64,000 nt of DNA from Marinobacter nanhaiticus D15-8W (GTDB taxonomy: Bacteria > Pseudomonadota > Gammaproteobacteria > Pseudomonadales > Oleiphilaceae), in NCBI RefSeq assembly GCF_036511935.1, contig NZ_AP028878.1, positions 3,286,001-3,350,000 of the forward strand, in the 5' to 3' direction. The notes below the pieces were generated by a model. It did no database searches. It saw only the letters and a program-made list of their open reading frames with translations, and was not told the DNA's origin. The position numbers and the translations under genes were made by a program. This document shows, in pieces, positions 18,823 through 28,005 of this stretch. How positions within the stretch are numbered: the first letter of the stretch is position 1; every line of letters begins with the position of its first letter.

Positions 18823-19713
18823 CTAGCTAAGATCGAGCCTATGTTCTTTCTCGGCGCGAGAAAGCAACCGCGTCATGGCGCTGACATCCAGCAGCGCACA
18901 CATGTGCCCTACCACCGTACCCGCCAACCATGGGCGACGGCTACGCTCGGAGCGCCATCTGACGTCGTCCGGGCTGAGAGTGAAGGACTGGGCTACCTCA
19001 TCGCAGGCCAGCCCCCAGTCACTCTGGTCCAGCCGGATCACAAACTTGTATCCTTCGCGGGCGCCCTGCGGCACGCGCCCGGCCATCACCCACTCTGCGG
19101 TATCGACCACGCGCAGGTTGCGCTCGCTGGATGACAGCATGCCCATAAACCACGGCGGACGCCCCGGGATTTCATGGAGCTCCGACTCCACCCGGTGGAT
19201 AGCACCCAATAACACCAACGGTACGGCCAACTGGAGACCCGCGACCTTGAAGATCAGGCATTCGAAGGCATGACCGGCCCAGTCCGGGAGGCCTTGGGCC
19301 TGTGGTTCCGGTTCCGGCGTCGCGACCGGTTGAGGGGTCGTTTCTATTATCGGCGTAATGGCCGCTTCCGGCGCCTCCTTCGACTCTTCTCTCAGCGCCG
19401 GCGTAAGCGGCGCTTCGGCGCCCCGGGTCTGTACCTGCGGCTGCTCGGCCACTGACGTTTTTTCTACACGACGTGCCCGCGCACGCTCCGCCACGGCACG
19501 AACACGCGCCCTGCGGGCTTCCCGCTCGGCCTGCTTCTCTGCGAGATCCACCTTGTTTTCAGGCGCCGCCGCAGGTGGCGCCGGCTCTTGAGCCACGGCA
19601 GGCTTCGGTTCCTCGCTCACGGTGGTCGTCGCTACGTGGAGCAAATCATCCAGATAGTCGGTGAGCGCCGAGGTCGGATCCGCATATGCGGTTTTTTGAC
19701 TGTGTCTTTCCAT
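18823..19713 (-). CDS. parP: ParP-like protein: CheW-domain protein with Pro/Ala-rich N-terminus
   Basis: This 296-residue protein has a short N-terminal segment (TSALTDYLDDLLHVATT), a long Pro/Ala/Glu/Arg-rich linker (about 35-150) and a C-terminal CheW-like domain (HAFECLIFKVAGLQLAVPLV; WFMGMLSSSERNLRVVDTAE). In Vibrio and Pseudomonas a protein of this design (ParP) sits between a ParA-type ATPase and CheW and localises CheA to the pole. The same three-gene order is seen here. The extreme N-terminal helix is the likely ParA-interacting part (inferred). Confidence 0.85.
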   Translation of the reverse strand: MERHSQKTAYADPTSALTDYLDDLLHVATTTVSEEPKPAVAQEPAPPAAAPENKVDLAEKQAEREARRARVRAVAERARARRVEKTSVAEQPQVQTRGAEAPLTPALREESKEAPEAAITPIIETTPQPVATPEPEPQAQGLPDWAGHAFECLIFKVAGLQLAVPLVLLGAIHRVESELHEIPGRPPWFMGMLSSSERNLRVVDTAEWVMAGRVPQGAREGYKFVIRLDQSDWGLACDEVAQSFTLSPDDVRWRSERSRRPWLAGTVVGHMCALLDVSAMTRLLSRAEKEHRLDLS

Positions 19714-19762
19714 CAAATCACCAAGGCGTCAACAAATCGGCGCCGGTATAGTAAGCAACCAT

Positions 19763-20545
19763 TCATTCCCGCCCGCCGGTCTGGATCAGGAGATCGTCCA
19801 GCAGGCGGCGATAGGCGCGAACCCCATGGGTGTCGGGGCTGTGCATCGAAGGCACGAGCCCTGCTTCGCTGGCATCCCGGAACTTGGTATCCACTGGGAT
19901 CGCAAAGCGCCAGACATCGTCGCCGTATGTCTTGCGCAGGGCATTCAGGCTCTGCGTCGAGGCCTGGGTCCGGCGATCAAAAAGGGTCGGCACGATGGTG
20001 TACGGCAGCGGATTGTTACGCGACCGCATGATCATCTGCAGGGTGTTGAGCATACGCTCAAGCCCCTTCATCGCCAGGAACTCGGTCTGTACCGGCAACA
20101 CCAATCGTTGCGACGCGGCCAACGCATTCACCATGAGTACGCCAAGGGATGGCGTGTTATCCAGCAACACGTAATCGAAGTCATCCCAGAGCTGTGCCAG
20201 CGTCCTGGAGATAATCAACCCCATGCCCTCGACGCCCACCATCTTGCGCTCGAGGGTAGCCAATGCGGTACTCGCCGGCAGCAATGACATTCCCTTGCAG
20301 GAGGTTTCCACCAACAGTTGCGCCGGCAGACCTTCAGGCACTTTGCCCTTGTGCTGGAAGAGATCGAAGGCACTGTGCTCCAGTCGATCCGGATCGTAGC
20401 CGAACCAACTGGTCAACGAGCCGTGGGGGTCGAGGTCGGCAACCAGCACACGTTTGCCGGATTCAGCCAGCAACCCGCCCAAAGCAACGACTGACGTCGT
20501 CTTTCCAACACCACCTTTCTGGTTGGCAACCGCCCAAACTCGCAC
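19763..20545 (-). CDS. ParA-family ATPase for polar positioning of chemotaxis arrays (ParC-type)
   Basis: This 260-residue ParA/MinD-type ATPase has the deviant Walker A NQKGGVGKTTS right at the N-terminus, Walker A' VLVADLDPHGSLT and Walker B YVLLDNTPSLG. The GTG at 20545 is chosen because translation then starts VRVWAVANQKGG, with GGGAG about 10 bp upstream; an extension to 20623 gives unrelated residues. It is followed 49 bp later by the ParP-like gene. In related bacteria this ATPase recruits chemotaxis arrays to the flagellated pole. It is not a plasmid or chromosome partition gene, as no ParB is adjacent. Confidence 0.88.
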   Translation of the reverse strand: MRVWAVANQKGGVGKTTSVVALGGLLAESGKRVLVADLDPHGSLTSWFGYDPDRLEHSAFDLFQHKGKVPEGLPAQLLVETSCKGMSLLPASTALATLERKMVGVEGMGLIISRTLAQLWDDFDYVLLDNTPSLGVLMVNALAASQRLVLPVQTEFLAMKGLERMLNTLQMIMRSRNNPLPYTIVPTLFDRRTQASTQSLNALRKTYGDDVWRFAIPVDTKFRDASEAGLVPSMHSPDTHGVRAYRRLLDDLLIQTGGRE

Positions 20546-20794
20546 GCAGAGATTCTCCCACTCACAAACATCGCAAACGCTTTGCGGACTCCGATTAGAC
20601 CGCACCGGCGTTTGCCATGACATTTATTTTTGTATCGACAGTTAGCCGGAAAACTTGAGCTCGGTAACAGGATTTTGATGGCGCGAGCTGTCGCTCAAGA
20701 CGGTCCCAAAGTGGCAAGATTTTGCCTTGAGTCCGACGCCTAAGGGAGTGATACAGATATTGTGCCAATATCAAAGGGTTGGCGTGGGCCTGCG

Positions 20795-21577
20795 CTAGCG
20801 GACAGCGCCGCGGATACTCGCTTCACGGGAAATTAGCAGTACCACCCGACGGTTACGGCTACGGCCTTCGGAAGTATCGTTGCGGGCTACCGGCTGGTAT
20901 TCACCATAGCCGATAGCGGCCATGCGTCGGGGTTCGACATCGTTCTGGACCAGCAGGCGGACAACGGCTGCCGCCCGGGCGGCAGAGAGCTCCCAGTTGG
21001 AGGGATAGGCACTTGTACGAATCGGCTGGTTATCGGTAAATCCCTCCACGCGGATGGCGTTGTCGTAGCCTGACAGGATATCGGCGATGGACTCTACCAC
21101 CGGGAAGGCATCGTAATGGGGTTCGGCATTACCTGAACCGAACAGCAGGCTGTTCTGCAGACTCAGTTCGATCCACTCATTGTTGGTTTCGACAGTAATC
21201 AGCCCCTGGTTGATCAGGGTCTCGAACTTGTCCTGGAACTGGTTGGCAATGGTTTCCAGCGCCTGACTGCGCCCCTGCTCCGCATCCACATCATTGGCGG
21301 GAGCCTGGGCCACCGGCGGCGCAATGACCTGGCTGTCTTCAGGCGTATCCGGACGGGAAAGTCGATCGCCAACGGTAATCGGTTCGACAGAACGCTGGGG
21401 GGCATTGAATACACCGGTCAGGGTTTCGGAAAGAACCTTGTACTTCCCTTCGTTGACCGAAGAGACGGAATACATAACGACAAAAAAGCCGAACAGCAGG
21501 GTAATGAAATCCGCATAGGAGATCAGCCAGCGCTCGCGATTGTGCAGCTCGTCTTCCGTTCGACGCCGATGTCGCAT
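20795..21577 (-). CDS. motD: Flagellar motor stator protein MotD (MotB family)
   Basis: This 260-residue protein has one N-terminal membrane helix carrying the proton-binding aspartate (Asp23 in ISYADFITLLFGFFVVMYS) and a C-terminal OmpA/MotB peptidoglycan-binding domain (IRVEGFTDNQPIRTSAYPSN; ELSAARAAAVVRLL). With MotC it forms the second stator pair typical of Pseudomonas-like polar motors. The gene is 17 bp after motC. A 249-bp gap follows before the ParA gene, suggesting a separate promoter there. Confidence 0.95.
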   Translation of the reverse strand: MRHRRRTEDELHNRERWLISYADFITLLFGFFVVMYSVSSVNEGKYKVLSETLTGVFNAPQRSVEPITVGDRLSRPDTPEDSQVIAPPVAQAPANDVDAEQGRSQALETIANQFQDKFETLINQGLITVETNNEWIELSLQNSLLFGSGNAEPHYDAFPVVESIADILSGYDNAIRVEGFTDNQPIRTSAYPSNWELSAARAAAVVRLLVQNDVEPRRMAAIGYGEYQPVARNDTSEGRSRNRRVVLLISREASIRGAVR

Positions 21578-21594
21578 GGCCAGTACCCGGATTG

Positions 21595-22335
21595 CTACTG
21601 AATGAAGCCCCGAAGGCGGAGCTCGATGGAACGGGGGTTTTCGCCTTCGGCAATGGCGATGATGCCGTCGATCATCATATCCTCATAGCGGGAACGCTGA
21701 CGCACGATTCCGCGCAGCTTGTTAGCCATGGGGAAGAACAGCAGGTTGGCCAGGGCTACACCGTAAATGGTGGCCACGAAAGCTGTCGCGATGCCGGCAC
21801 CCAGCGTGCTCGGGTCTTCCAGGTTGGTCATCACCTGGATCAGGCCCATCACCGCACCGATAATACCGATGGTGGGCGCGTACCCACCCATGGCCTCGAA
21901 TACCCGGGCGGCTTCCAGGTCGCTTTGTTCGCGGGAATCCAGCTCAACCTCGAGGATACTGCGGATGGTCTCGGTTTCAGCGCCGTCCACGAGCAGTTGC
22001 AACCCCTTGCGTGCGAAACGTTCCGGTTCGCGCTCAGCCAGCCCTTCCAGCCCGAGCAACCCCTGTTTACGTGCACGTACGCTCCAGTTGATGACCTTGT
22101 CGATGCCGTCTTCCAGACCGATGTATGGCGGAATGAATACCCAGCGGGACTGGCGCAAGGCCCGCTTGATAACGGGCCAGGACGTTTGGAGGATAGTTGC
22201 GGCGAGGGTACCACCGACGACGATGATGCCGGCGGGGCCATTGAATAACGACCCCAGCGCCCCGCCTTCCATGACGTTGCCGCCCAGGATGGCGGCGAAC
22301 GCCAGGATAATGCCCAATAAGCTGAGGATATCCAT
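21595..22335 (-). CDS. motC: Flagellar motor stator protein MotC (MotA family)
   Basis: This 246-residue polytopic protein of the MotA/TolQ/ExbB superfamily has four membrane helices (about 4-22, 30-50, 150-170, 180-200). It contains conserved segments AIEARVFEAMGGYAP-like (here LEAARVFEAMGGYAPTIGII) and the charged cytoplasmic loop. MotC and MotD form a proton-driven stator. The start overlaps the last base of cheB. No MotA/MotB pair is present in this window. Confidence 0.95.
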   Translation of the reverse strand: MDILSLLGIILAFAAILGGNVMEGGALGSLFNGPAGIIVVGGTLAATILQTSWPVIKRALRQSRWVFIPPYIGLEDGIDKVINWSVRARKQGLLGLEGLAEREPERFARKGLQLLVDGAETETIRSILEVELDSREQSDLEAARVFEAMGGYAPTIGIIGAVMGLIQVMTNLEDPSTLGAGIATAFVATIYGVALANLLFFPMANKLRGIVRQRSRYEDMMIDGIIAIAEGENPRSIELRLRGFIQ

Positions 22336-23462
22336 TAACAGACGCCCTCAACCATCCTTGGACCAATGTCCTCCAGTGTCAGGATCTCGTCGCTCAGACC
22401 GGCCTTGGCCACGGCCATGGGCATGCCGTAGATCACTGAGGATTTCTCGTCTTGGGACCAGACCACGCTGCCAGACTGCTTCATCATACGGCAACCCTCT
22501 TTGCCGTCCGCCCCCATGCCAGTGAGGATGATGCCCAGAGTCTTACCCGGGAAGCTGCGCGCCAGCGAACCAAAGGTGACGTCCACGCAGGGCTTGTAGG
22601 TCAGACGCTCGTCCCCGGGCAGGATACGTACACGGCCGTGAGGCCCCTTGTTCTCGATCATCATCTGCTTGCCGCCGGGCGCCAGCAGCGCCAGTCCGGG
22701 CTTGAGCATGTCGCCATCCTCAGCCTGGCGAACTTCGATCTGGCATAGTTTGTTTAGGCGGTCGGCGAAAGCCGGGGTAAAACTGGCCGGCATATGCTGC
22801 ACCAGCACGATCGGCGCCGGAAACCGTCCCGGTAATCGTGTCAATACACGCTGCAACGCAATCGGACCGCCAGTGGATGTACCAATGCCGACCACGGCAA
22901 AATTGCGCGCGGGCGCCTTGCGGGACGGTCGCTGCGGCTCAACCTCTGCTCCGGCGCGACGTTCTGCTGGCGTTGGCTGCGGCGGCGCAGGGCGGGTTTG
23001 CGGACGCGCCGGCTGGGCTGGAGGTGGAGTGGAAGGTACCGCAGGTGCGGGCCTCGCACCGGGCCGGCTACGAGCCACGTCCAGGATTCGCTCGCGCAGG
23101 ATACGCTGGAGCTGGCTGTTGTCCCGTGCGATTTCCTCGAAGTTCTTGGGCAGGAAGTCGACGGCGCCAGCTTCCAACGCATCAAGGGTAACGCGGGCGC
23201 CTTCGTAGGTGAGCGACGAGAACATCAGCACCGGCGTCGGGCGGCGATTCATGATCTCCTTGACTGCCGAGATGCCGTCCATGATCGGCATCTCGTAGTC
23301 CATGGTGATCACGTCCGGGCGCAACTTGTCCGCCATGTCTACCGCTTCGCGACCATTGGTCGCCGCGCCCACGACCTTTATGTTTCCGGAGGCATTCAGG
23401 ATTTCGGTCAGTCGCTTGCGAAAAAAACCGGAGTCATCAACGACCAGGACTGAAACCGTCAT
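22335..23462 (-). CDS. cheB: Chemotaxis response regulator methylesterase CheB
   Basis: This 375-residue protein has an N-terminal receiver domain with phosphoacceptor Asp55 (VITMDYEMPIMDG), a Pro/Arg-rich linker at about 125-185 and a C-terminal methylesterase domain. Catalytic segments are GIGTSTGGPIAL (Ser), VQHMPASFT (His) and LTGMGADGKEG (Asp). It demethylates or deamidates receptor glutamates during adaptation. The linker is longer than in enteric CheB. No CheR is encoded in the window. Confidence 0.96.
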   Translation of the reverse strand: MTVSVLVVDDSGFFRKRLTEILNASGNIKVVGAATNGREAVDMADKLRPDVITMDYEMPIMDGISAVKEIMNRRPTPVLMFSSLTYEGARVTLDALEAGAVDFLPKNFEEIARDNSQLQRILRERILDVARSRPGARPAPAVPSTPPPAQPARPQTRPAPPQPTPAERRAGAEVEPQRPSRKAPARNFAVVGIGTSTGGPIALQRVLTRLPGRFPAPIVLVQHMPASFTPAFADRLNKLCQIEVRQAEDGDMLKPGLALLAPGGKQMMIENKGPHGRVRILPGDERLTYKPCVDVTFGSLARSFPGKTLGIILTGMGADGKEGCRMMKQSGSVVWSQDEKSSVIYGMPMAVAKAGLSDEILTLEDIGPRMVEGVC

Positions 23463-23504
23463 GCATGTGCCTCCATCCGTTCGTAAAGTCTGCGTGTGTT
23501 CTTG

Positions 23505-25751
23505 TTATCCGTAGTGCTGCAACAGACTGGGGACATCGATGATCAACGCGATCCGACCATCCCCAGTAATCGTTGCACCAGCTACCCCGGGCGTACCGTG
23601 GAGCATCCGACCCAAAGGCTTGATGACGACTTCTTCCTGTCCGACCAACTGGTCGACGATGAACCCGACACGCTTGGTCCCCATCGCCACGATGACCACA
23701 TGAGCATTTTCCGGCTCAGGATCCCCGGCGCCCCGCACGAGCCAGTTCTTGATATGGAACAGCGGGAAGACCTTGTCACGCACCACGATGCACTCGCGGC
23801 CATCGACGATGTTCTTCTTGGTCAGGTCCAGGTGGAAGATTTCCACCACGTTGACCAGGGGCAGTGCAAAGGACTGATCACCCAGCATGATCATCAGCGT
23901 CGGCATAATGGCCAGGGTCAGTGGCACCTTGATGATAATCCGCGAGCCCTTGCCCTTTTCAGACTCCACATGGAGCGTGCCGTTGAGCTGGCTGATCTTG
24001 GTCTTGACCACATCCATGCCCACGCCACGACCGGACACGTCGGAAATCTGGTCCTTGGTGGAAAAGCCGGGGGCGAAGATCAGGTTATAGCACTCGGTAT
24101 TGGTCAGCCGGTCCGCCGCATCCTGATCGTATAGCCCCTTCTCCACGGCCTTTTGGCGCAGCTTGTCCGGATCCATACCGGCGCCGTCATCCTCGATCAC
24201 CAGCAGGATATGATCGCCTTCCTGCTCCGCCGAAAGGGTCACCTTGCCCACGCGGGGCTTACCTGCCTTCTCGCGCACGTCCGGCGCTTCGATACCGTGG
24301 TCGACGGAGTTACGCACCAGGTGGACCAACGGATCGGACAGGGCTTCGACCAGGTTCTTGTCGAGGTCCGTTTCCTCGCCGTGCATCACCAGGTTGATCT
24401 CTTTCTTCAGGCTACGCGCGAGGTCGCGGACAACCCGTGGGAAACGACCGAATACCTTCTTGATCGGCTGCATGCGGGTCTGCATGACGGCGGACTGGAG
24501 GTCGGTGGTCACCACATCCAGGTTGGACACGGCTTTCTGCAATTGCTCGTCTTCGCTAGACGCACCCAGACGTTCCAGCCGGTTACGTACCAGTACCAGC
24601 TCGCCTACCATGTTCATGATGTCGTCAAGGCGCTTGGTGTCGACGCGAACAGTTGTTTCCGCGGCCGGCGTCGAATCCCGCGGCGGAACGGCTGGAGCTG
24701 CCGCGGCAGCCGGCGCTTCGGCCTTCTTACTGTCCTTGGCCCCGGCGGGCGCCTTTGCTGCCGGCTTCTCCGCTTTCGCGGATTCAGGCTTGGGTTCAGC
24801 CTTTACTGGCTCGACTTTGGGCTTTTCGGCCTTGACCTCACCGTCAACTTCGCCAGGGCCCTTGCCCTTACCATGCAATTCATCGAGCAGGGACTCGAAC
24901 TCATCGTCCGAAATCAGGTCGCCACCACCCGCCGGCGCACTGTCACCCTTGCCTTGTGCCGGCGATTTCTCGTCAGCGGCGCCGGGAGCAGCACCCTTGA
25001 ACTGACCCTTGCCGTGCAACTCGTCCAGCAGGGATTCAAATTCGTCGTCGCTGATGTCGTCGCCGCCGCTCGCGGCACCAACACTGCTGTCATCGGCAGC
25101 AGCCTGTGGCGCACCGCCGTGCTGGCCCTTGCCATGGAGGTTGTCCAGCAACTGCTCGAATTCGTCGTCGGAAATTTCATCATCACCCGAAGACGACTCA
25201 GCCGTGCCCGACTTTCCATCATCTTCGCCTTCAAGGGCATCGAGGAGCTTCTCGAACTCGTCATCGGTGATATCGCCGTCATCAGCCTTCGGGCGTTCGA
25301 CAGTTTCAGGGGCCTCTTCCACTGATTCGACGGGCGCCTCTTCGACAGGCTCATCCGCGCCCTGAGGCAGCGCGAGCTTGTCAAGGGCCGCAATCAGGGC
25401 CGGATCGGCCGGCGTCGGCTCTTCACGGTTACGGACCTGGTCGAACATCGAGTTAACGTTGTCCAACGCTTCCAGAACCACGTCCATCAGCTCCGAATCC
25501 ACCCGGCGCTTATGATTGCGCAGGGTATCGAAGACGTTTTCCGCCGAGTGACAACAGTTGACCAGGGCTTCAAGTTGCAGGAAGCCCGCACCGCCCTTAA
25601 CTGTGTGGAAACCCCGGAAGATGGCATTCAGGAGATTGCTGTCGTCCGGGTTCTGCTCGAGATCGACCAACTGCTCGGACAACTTTTCCAGTATTTCACC
25701 GGCCTCTACCAGAAAATCCTGGAGAATCTCTTCGTCAGCATCAAACGCCAT
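23505..25751 (-). CDS. cheA: Chemotaxis histidine kinase CheA with repeated acidic linker motif
   Basis: This 748-residue kinase has a P1 HPt domain with His49 (GFHTVKGGAGF), a long linker at about 115-365, P3 dimerisation (about 365-440), P4 ATPase (N-box LVRNSVDHGIE; GRGVGMDVVKTKI) and a P5 CheW-like domain (about 615-748). No classical P2 domain is recognisable. The linker instead holds four copies of an acidic motif of the form I(S/T)DDEFExLLDxLxG at residues 161-175, 193-207, 233-247 and 280-294, then a Lys/Ala/Pro/Glu-rich stretch. It lies between cheZ (13 bp) and cheB (42 bp). Confidence 0.96.
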   Translation of the reverse strand: MAFDADEEILQDFLVEAGEILEKLSEQLVDLEQNPDDSNLLNAIFRGFHTVKGGAGFLQLEALVNCCHSAENVFDTLRNHKRRVDSELMDVVLEALDNVNSMFDQVRNREEPTPADPALIAALDKLALPQGADEPVEEAPVESVEEAPETVERPKADDGDITDDEFEKLLDALEGEDDGKSGTAESSSGDDEISDDEFEQLLDNLHGKGQHGGAPQAAADDSSVGAASGGDDISDDEFESLLDELHGKGQFKGAAPGAADEKSPAQGKGDSAPAGGGDLISDDEFESLLDELHGKGKGPGEVDGEVKAEKPKVEPVKAEPKPESAKAEKPAAKAPAGAKDSKKAEAPAAAAAPAVPPRDSTPAAETTVRVDTKRLDDIMNMVGELVLVRNRLERLGASSEDEQLQKAVSNLDVVTTDLQSAVMQTRMQPIKKVFGRFPRVVRDLARSLKKEINLVMHGEETDLDKNLVEALSDPLVHLVRNSVDHGIEAPDVREKAGKPRVGKVTLSAEQEGDHILLVIEDDGAGMDPDKLRQKAVEKGLYDQDAADRLTNTECYNLIFAPGFSTKDQISDVSGRGVGMDVVKTKISQLNGTLHVESEKGKGSRIIIKVPLTLAIMPTLMIMLGDQSFALPLVNVVEIFHLDLTKKNIVDGRECIVVRDKVFPLFHIKNWLVRGAGDPEPENAHVVIVAMGTKRVGFIVDQLVGQEEVVIKPLGRMLHGTPGVAGATITGDGRIALIIDVPSLLQHYG

Positions 25752-25764
25752 ACGGTGTCCTCAA

Positions 25765-26550
25765 TCAAAAACCAAGGCTAGACAGGAGATCATCAACATC
25801 ATCCTGGCCTGAGACGACATCTTCGCGCTCTTGAGCGCGCATCTGGGGCCCTTCACCTTTCTCGATACTCTCCTTGATCTCGCCCAGTTCGTGGACCGTT
25901 CCGGTGATCTGATCGACATGGCTGGCCATGACCACAAGGCTCAGCAGGTGTTCTTCAACTTCCTTGACCAACGTGGTCACCTTCTGGATAACCTGACCTG
26001 TCAGGTCCTGGAAATCCTGTGCCAGCAGGATTTCAGAGAGGTGCCCATAGAGCAGCTCCGCATCGTTGGCGGTATGTTCGAAAAAGTTATCGATCCGCTG
26101 GTAGAGTTCCCGGAACTCGCTCGGTCCGATTTCGCGGCGGCGCAGCTTGTGCCATTCCTCCCGTATTGCCTGGGCCTGCTCGCGCATGGCGTTGGCCTTG
26201 GGCATCGCCTCTTCCACCAGGTCCATGGTGCGATTGGCCGCATTACCGGTCATCTGCACGACATAGGTCAGGCGGTCCGAGGCGTCGGACATCTTAGACA
26301 GGGCTTCCTGCTGCTCTGCGTTCTGCGGATCGATCTGGAAATTACGGATCGCTTCGTGGAGGCTTCGGGTCAAACGACCCACTTCCCGGTAAAGGCTCTG
26401 GTCGCGAACCTCGTTGAGATCATTGATCAGGCGCATCGCCGACGCGTAGTCGCCGGCATCCACCATATTCTTGAGTTCCCCAGCCTGAAGCTGGAGTTTC
26501 TCGACGACTTCAGGGTCGAGCTTACCGGTGTTGTTCTTTGGATTGCCCAT
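25765..26550 (-). CDS. cheZ: Chemotaxis phosphatase CheZ
   Basis: This 261-residue, mostly helical protein contains the CheZ catalytic region LLAQDFQDLTGQVIQKVTTL, with the active Gln in the DLTGQVI motif, and a C-terminal CheY-binding peptide (DVDDLLSSLGF). It accelerates dephosphorylation of CheY-P. It starts 16 bp after cheY and is followed by cheA. Confidence 0.96.
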   Translation of the reverse strand: MGNPKNNTGKLDPEVVEKLQLQAGELKNMVDAGDYASAMRLINDLNEVRDQSLYREVGRLTRSLHEAIRNFQIDPQNAEQQEALSKMSDASDRLTYVVQMTGNAANRTMDLVEEAMPKANAMREQAQAIREEWHKLRRREIGPSEFRELYQRIDNFFEHTANDAELLYGHLSEILLAQDFQDLTGQVIQKVTTLVKEVEEHLLSLVVMASHVDQITGTVHELGEIKESIEKGEGPQMRAQEREDVVSGQDDVDDLLSSLGF

Positions 26551-26566
26551 GATGGCGCTCTGATAC

Positions 26567-26953
26567 TCAGGACTGGATACGTTCGAAGATTTTTTCGATC
26601 TTTTCCTTCAGGACAGCCGCCGTGAACGGCTTAACCACGTAACCGTTCACCCCGGCCTGGGCCGCGGCAACGATCTGGTCGCGCTTGGCTTCCGCAGTCA
26701 CCATAAGCACCGGTAGATTCTTAAGACTGTCGTCGGCGCGAACGGCCTGTAACAGCTCGAATCCGGACATACCGGGCATGTTCCAGTCGGTCACCAGGAA
26801 ATCGTACTTGCCGCTTTTCAGCATCGGCAACGCCGTGTTGCCATCATCCGCTTCGTCGGTATTGGTAAAGCCCAGGTCGCGAAGCAGATTCTTGATGATC
26901 CGCCGCATCGTGGAAAAGTCGTCCACGATCAGGATTTTCATGTTCTTGTCCAA
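26567..26953 (-). CDS. cheY: Chemotaxis response regulator CheY
   Basis: This 128-residue receiver domain carries the expected residues: acidic pair in [12 protein letters not shown], phosphoacceptor Asp in [13 protein letters not shown], Thr in MVTAEAK and Lys in VVKPFTA. Phospho-CheY binds FliM/FliN to switch rotation. The TTG start at 26953 (giving [13 protein letters not shown]) is preferred because GGAGGT lies 4 bases upstream; the ATG at 26941 would be 16 bases from it. A 225-bp gap separates it from fliA. Confidence 0.95.
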   Translation of the reverse strand: MDKNMKILIVDDFSTMRRIIKNLLRDLGFTNTDEADDGNTALPMLKSGKYDFLVTDWNMPGMSGFELLQAVRADDSLKNLPVLMVTAEAKRDQIVAAAQAGVNGYVVKPFTAAVLKEKIEKIFERIQS

Positions 26954-27178
26954 TTGGACCTCCACTCATTAATGCCGGGAATAGCAACGACTCTTGGCCC
27001 TGGCCACCCGCGTAGTGCGTCTATGGGAGCTGGCACCTCCCACCTCACGGATGCACTTCACCAGCCTGGCACTTTCGAAGCATTGCCTATTCTGTCCGCT
27101 GGGCGCGATCTGTAAAGCGCCCGTTACCAAAAACTACACTTTACGTATGAGCACGTTACGCGTGTGCGATCCGGTTAC
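26954..27178. other. fliA-cheY intergenic region
   Basis: This 225-bp gap contains two short GC-rich inverted repeats (GGGAG/CTCCC near 27027-27042; GGGCGC/GCGCCC at 27101-27122), neither followed by a T run. A promoter for cheY is expected here, but no convincing sigma-28 (TAAA...GCCGATAA) or sigma-54 element was found. Confidence 0.5.
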
Positions 27179-27916
27179 TCAGGCGGCCTGCCATCCGCTC
27201 AGCCGCGCTTTCAGGCGCAACGCCGCCTGGCTATGGATCTGGCTGACCCGACTCTCGCTCACGCCGATCACTGCACCGATCTCTTTCAGGTTGAGCTCTT
27301 CCTGGTAGTAGAGACTCAGTACCAGCTTCTCGCGCTCCGGCAAACTGGTGATCGCGTCCGCCAGGCTGCGCCGGAAACCTTCAGACGAAAGCGCTTCGAA
27401 CGGTGCATCAGGAACAGCGTCTTCTTCGTTTATCGGCACCTCGCCGGATTCATTTAGCTCATCGAGACTAAAAAGTCGGCCACCGTTAGAATCTGCCAGG
27501 CAGGCGTGGTATTCGGAAAGGGACATGTCTAGCTCGTCAGCCACCTCGGCGTCGATGGCCTCGCGCCCGGTCCGGTCTTCTACAGCCTTGATGGCCTGGG
27601 CGATACGACGGGAATTACGGTGAACCGAACGCGGTACCCAGTCGCCCTTGCGGATCTCATCCAAGATGGCGCCCCGAATACGGATACCGGCGTAGGTTTC
27701 GAACGATGCGCCCTTGGACGCCTCGTATTTCTGCGCAGCTTCCAGCAGCCCGATCATGCCGGCCTGCATGAGATCTTCCAGCTGCACAGAGGCAGGTAAA
27801 CGCGCCAGGAGATGCAGCGCGATTTTCTTAACCAGCGGCGCATGCTGCTCGACAAGGTCATGGGCCTTGCGTTCGCTGGTTTGGTGATAGATTCCCAGGC
27901 CTTTTGCCAACTTCAT
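27179..27916 (-). CDS. fliA: RNA polymerase sigma factor FliA (sigma-28)
   Basis: This 245-residue sigma-70 family protein has region 2 (LPASVQLEDLMQAGMIGLLE; FETYAGIRIRGAILDEIRKG), region 3 and region 4 (LPEREKLVLSLYYQEELNLK; IGVSESRVSQIHSQA). It directs late flagellar and chemotaxis gene transcription. It lies in the flhA-flhF-fleN-fliA string, 89 bp after fleN. The anti-sigma factor FlgM is not encoded in this window. Confidence 0.97.
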   Translation of the reverse strand: MKLAKGLGIYHQTSERKAHDLVEQHAPLVKKIALHLLARLPASVQLEDLMQAGMIGLLEAAQKYEASKGASFETYAGIRIRGAILDEIRKGDWVPRSVHRNSRRIAQAIKAVEDRTGREAIDAEVADELDMSLSEYHACLADSNGGRLFSLDELNESGEVPINEEDAVPDAPFEALSSEGFRRSLADAITSLPEREKLVLSLYYQEELNLKEIGAVIGVSESRVSQIHSQAALRLKARLSGWQAA

Positions 27917-28005
27917 GAATCCGGATTGCCCAAATCAGGGAGCCTTTGGTTCTATCGGAGACTCCAGAGAATAAATGACCGTCAAATCCGTCAGTCGGTT
28001 ACGCC

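Noticed and set aside
20712..20725. Sigma-54 promoter on the plus strand
   Set aside because: TGGCAAG...TTGCC is one base too short for -24/-12 spacing and there is no plus-strand gene downstream.
24153..25325. 390-codon plus-strand frame
   Set aside because: It is antisense to cheA, and its composition reflects the complement of the CheA linker repeats.
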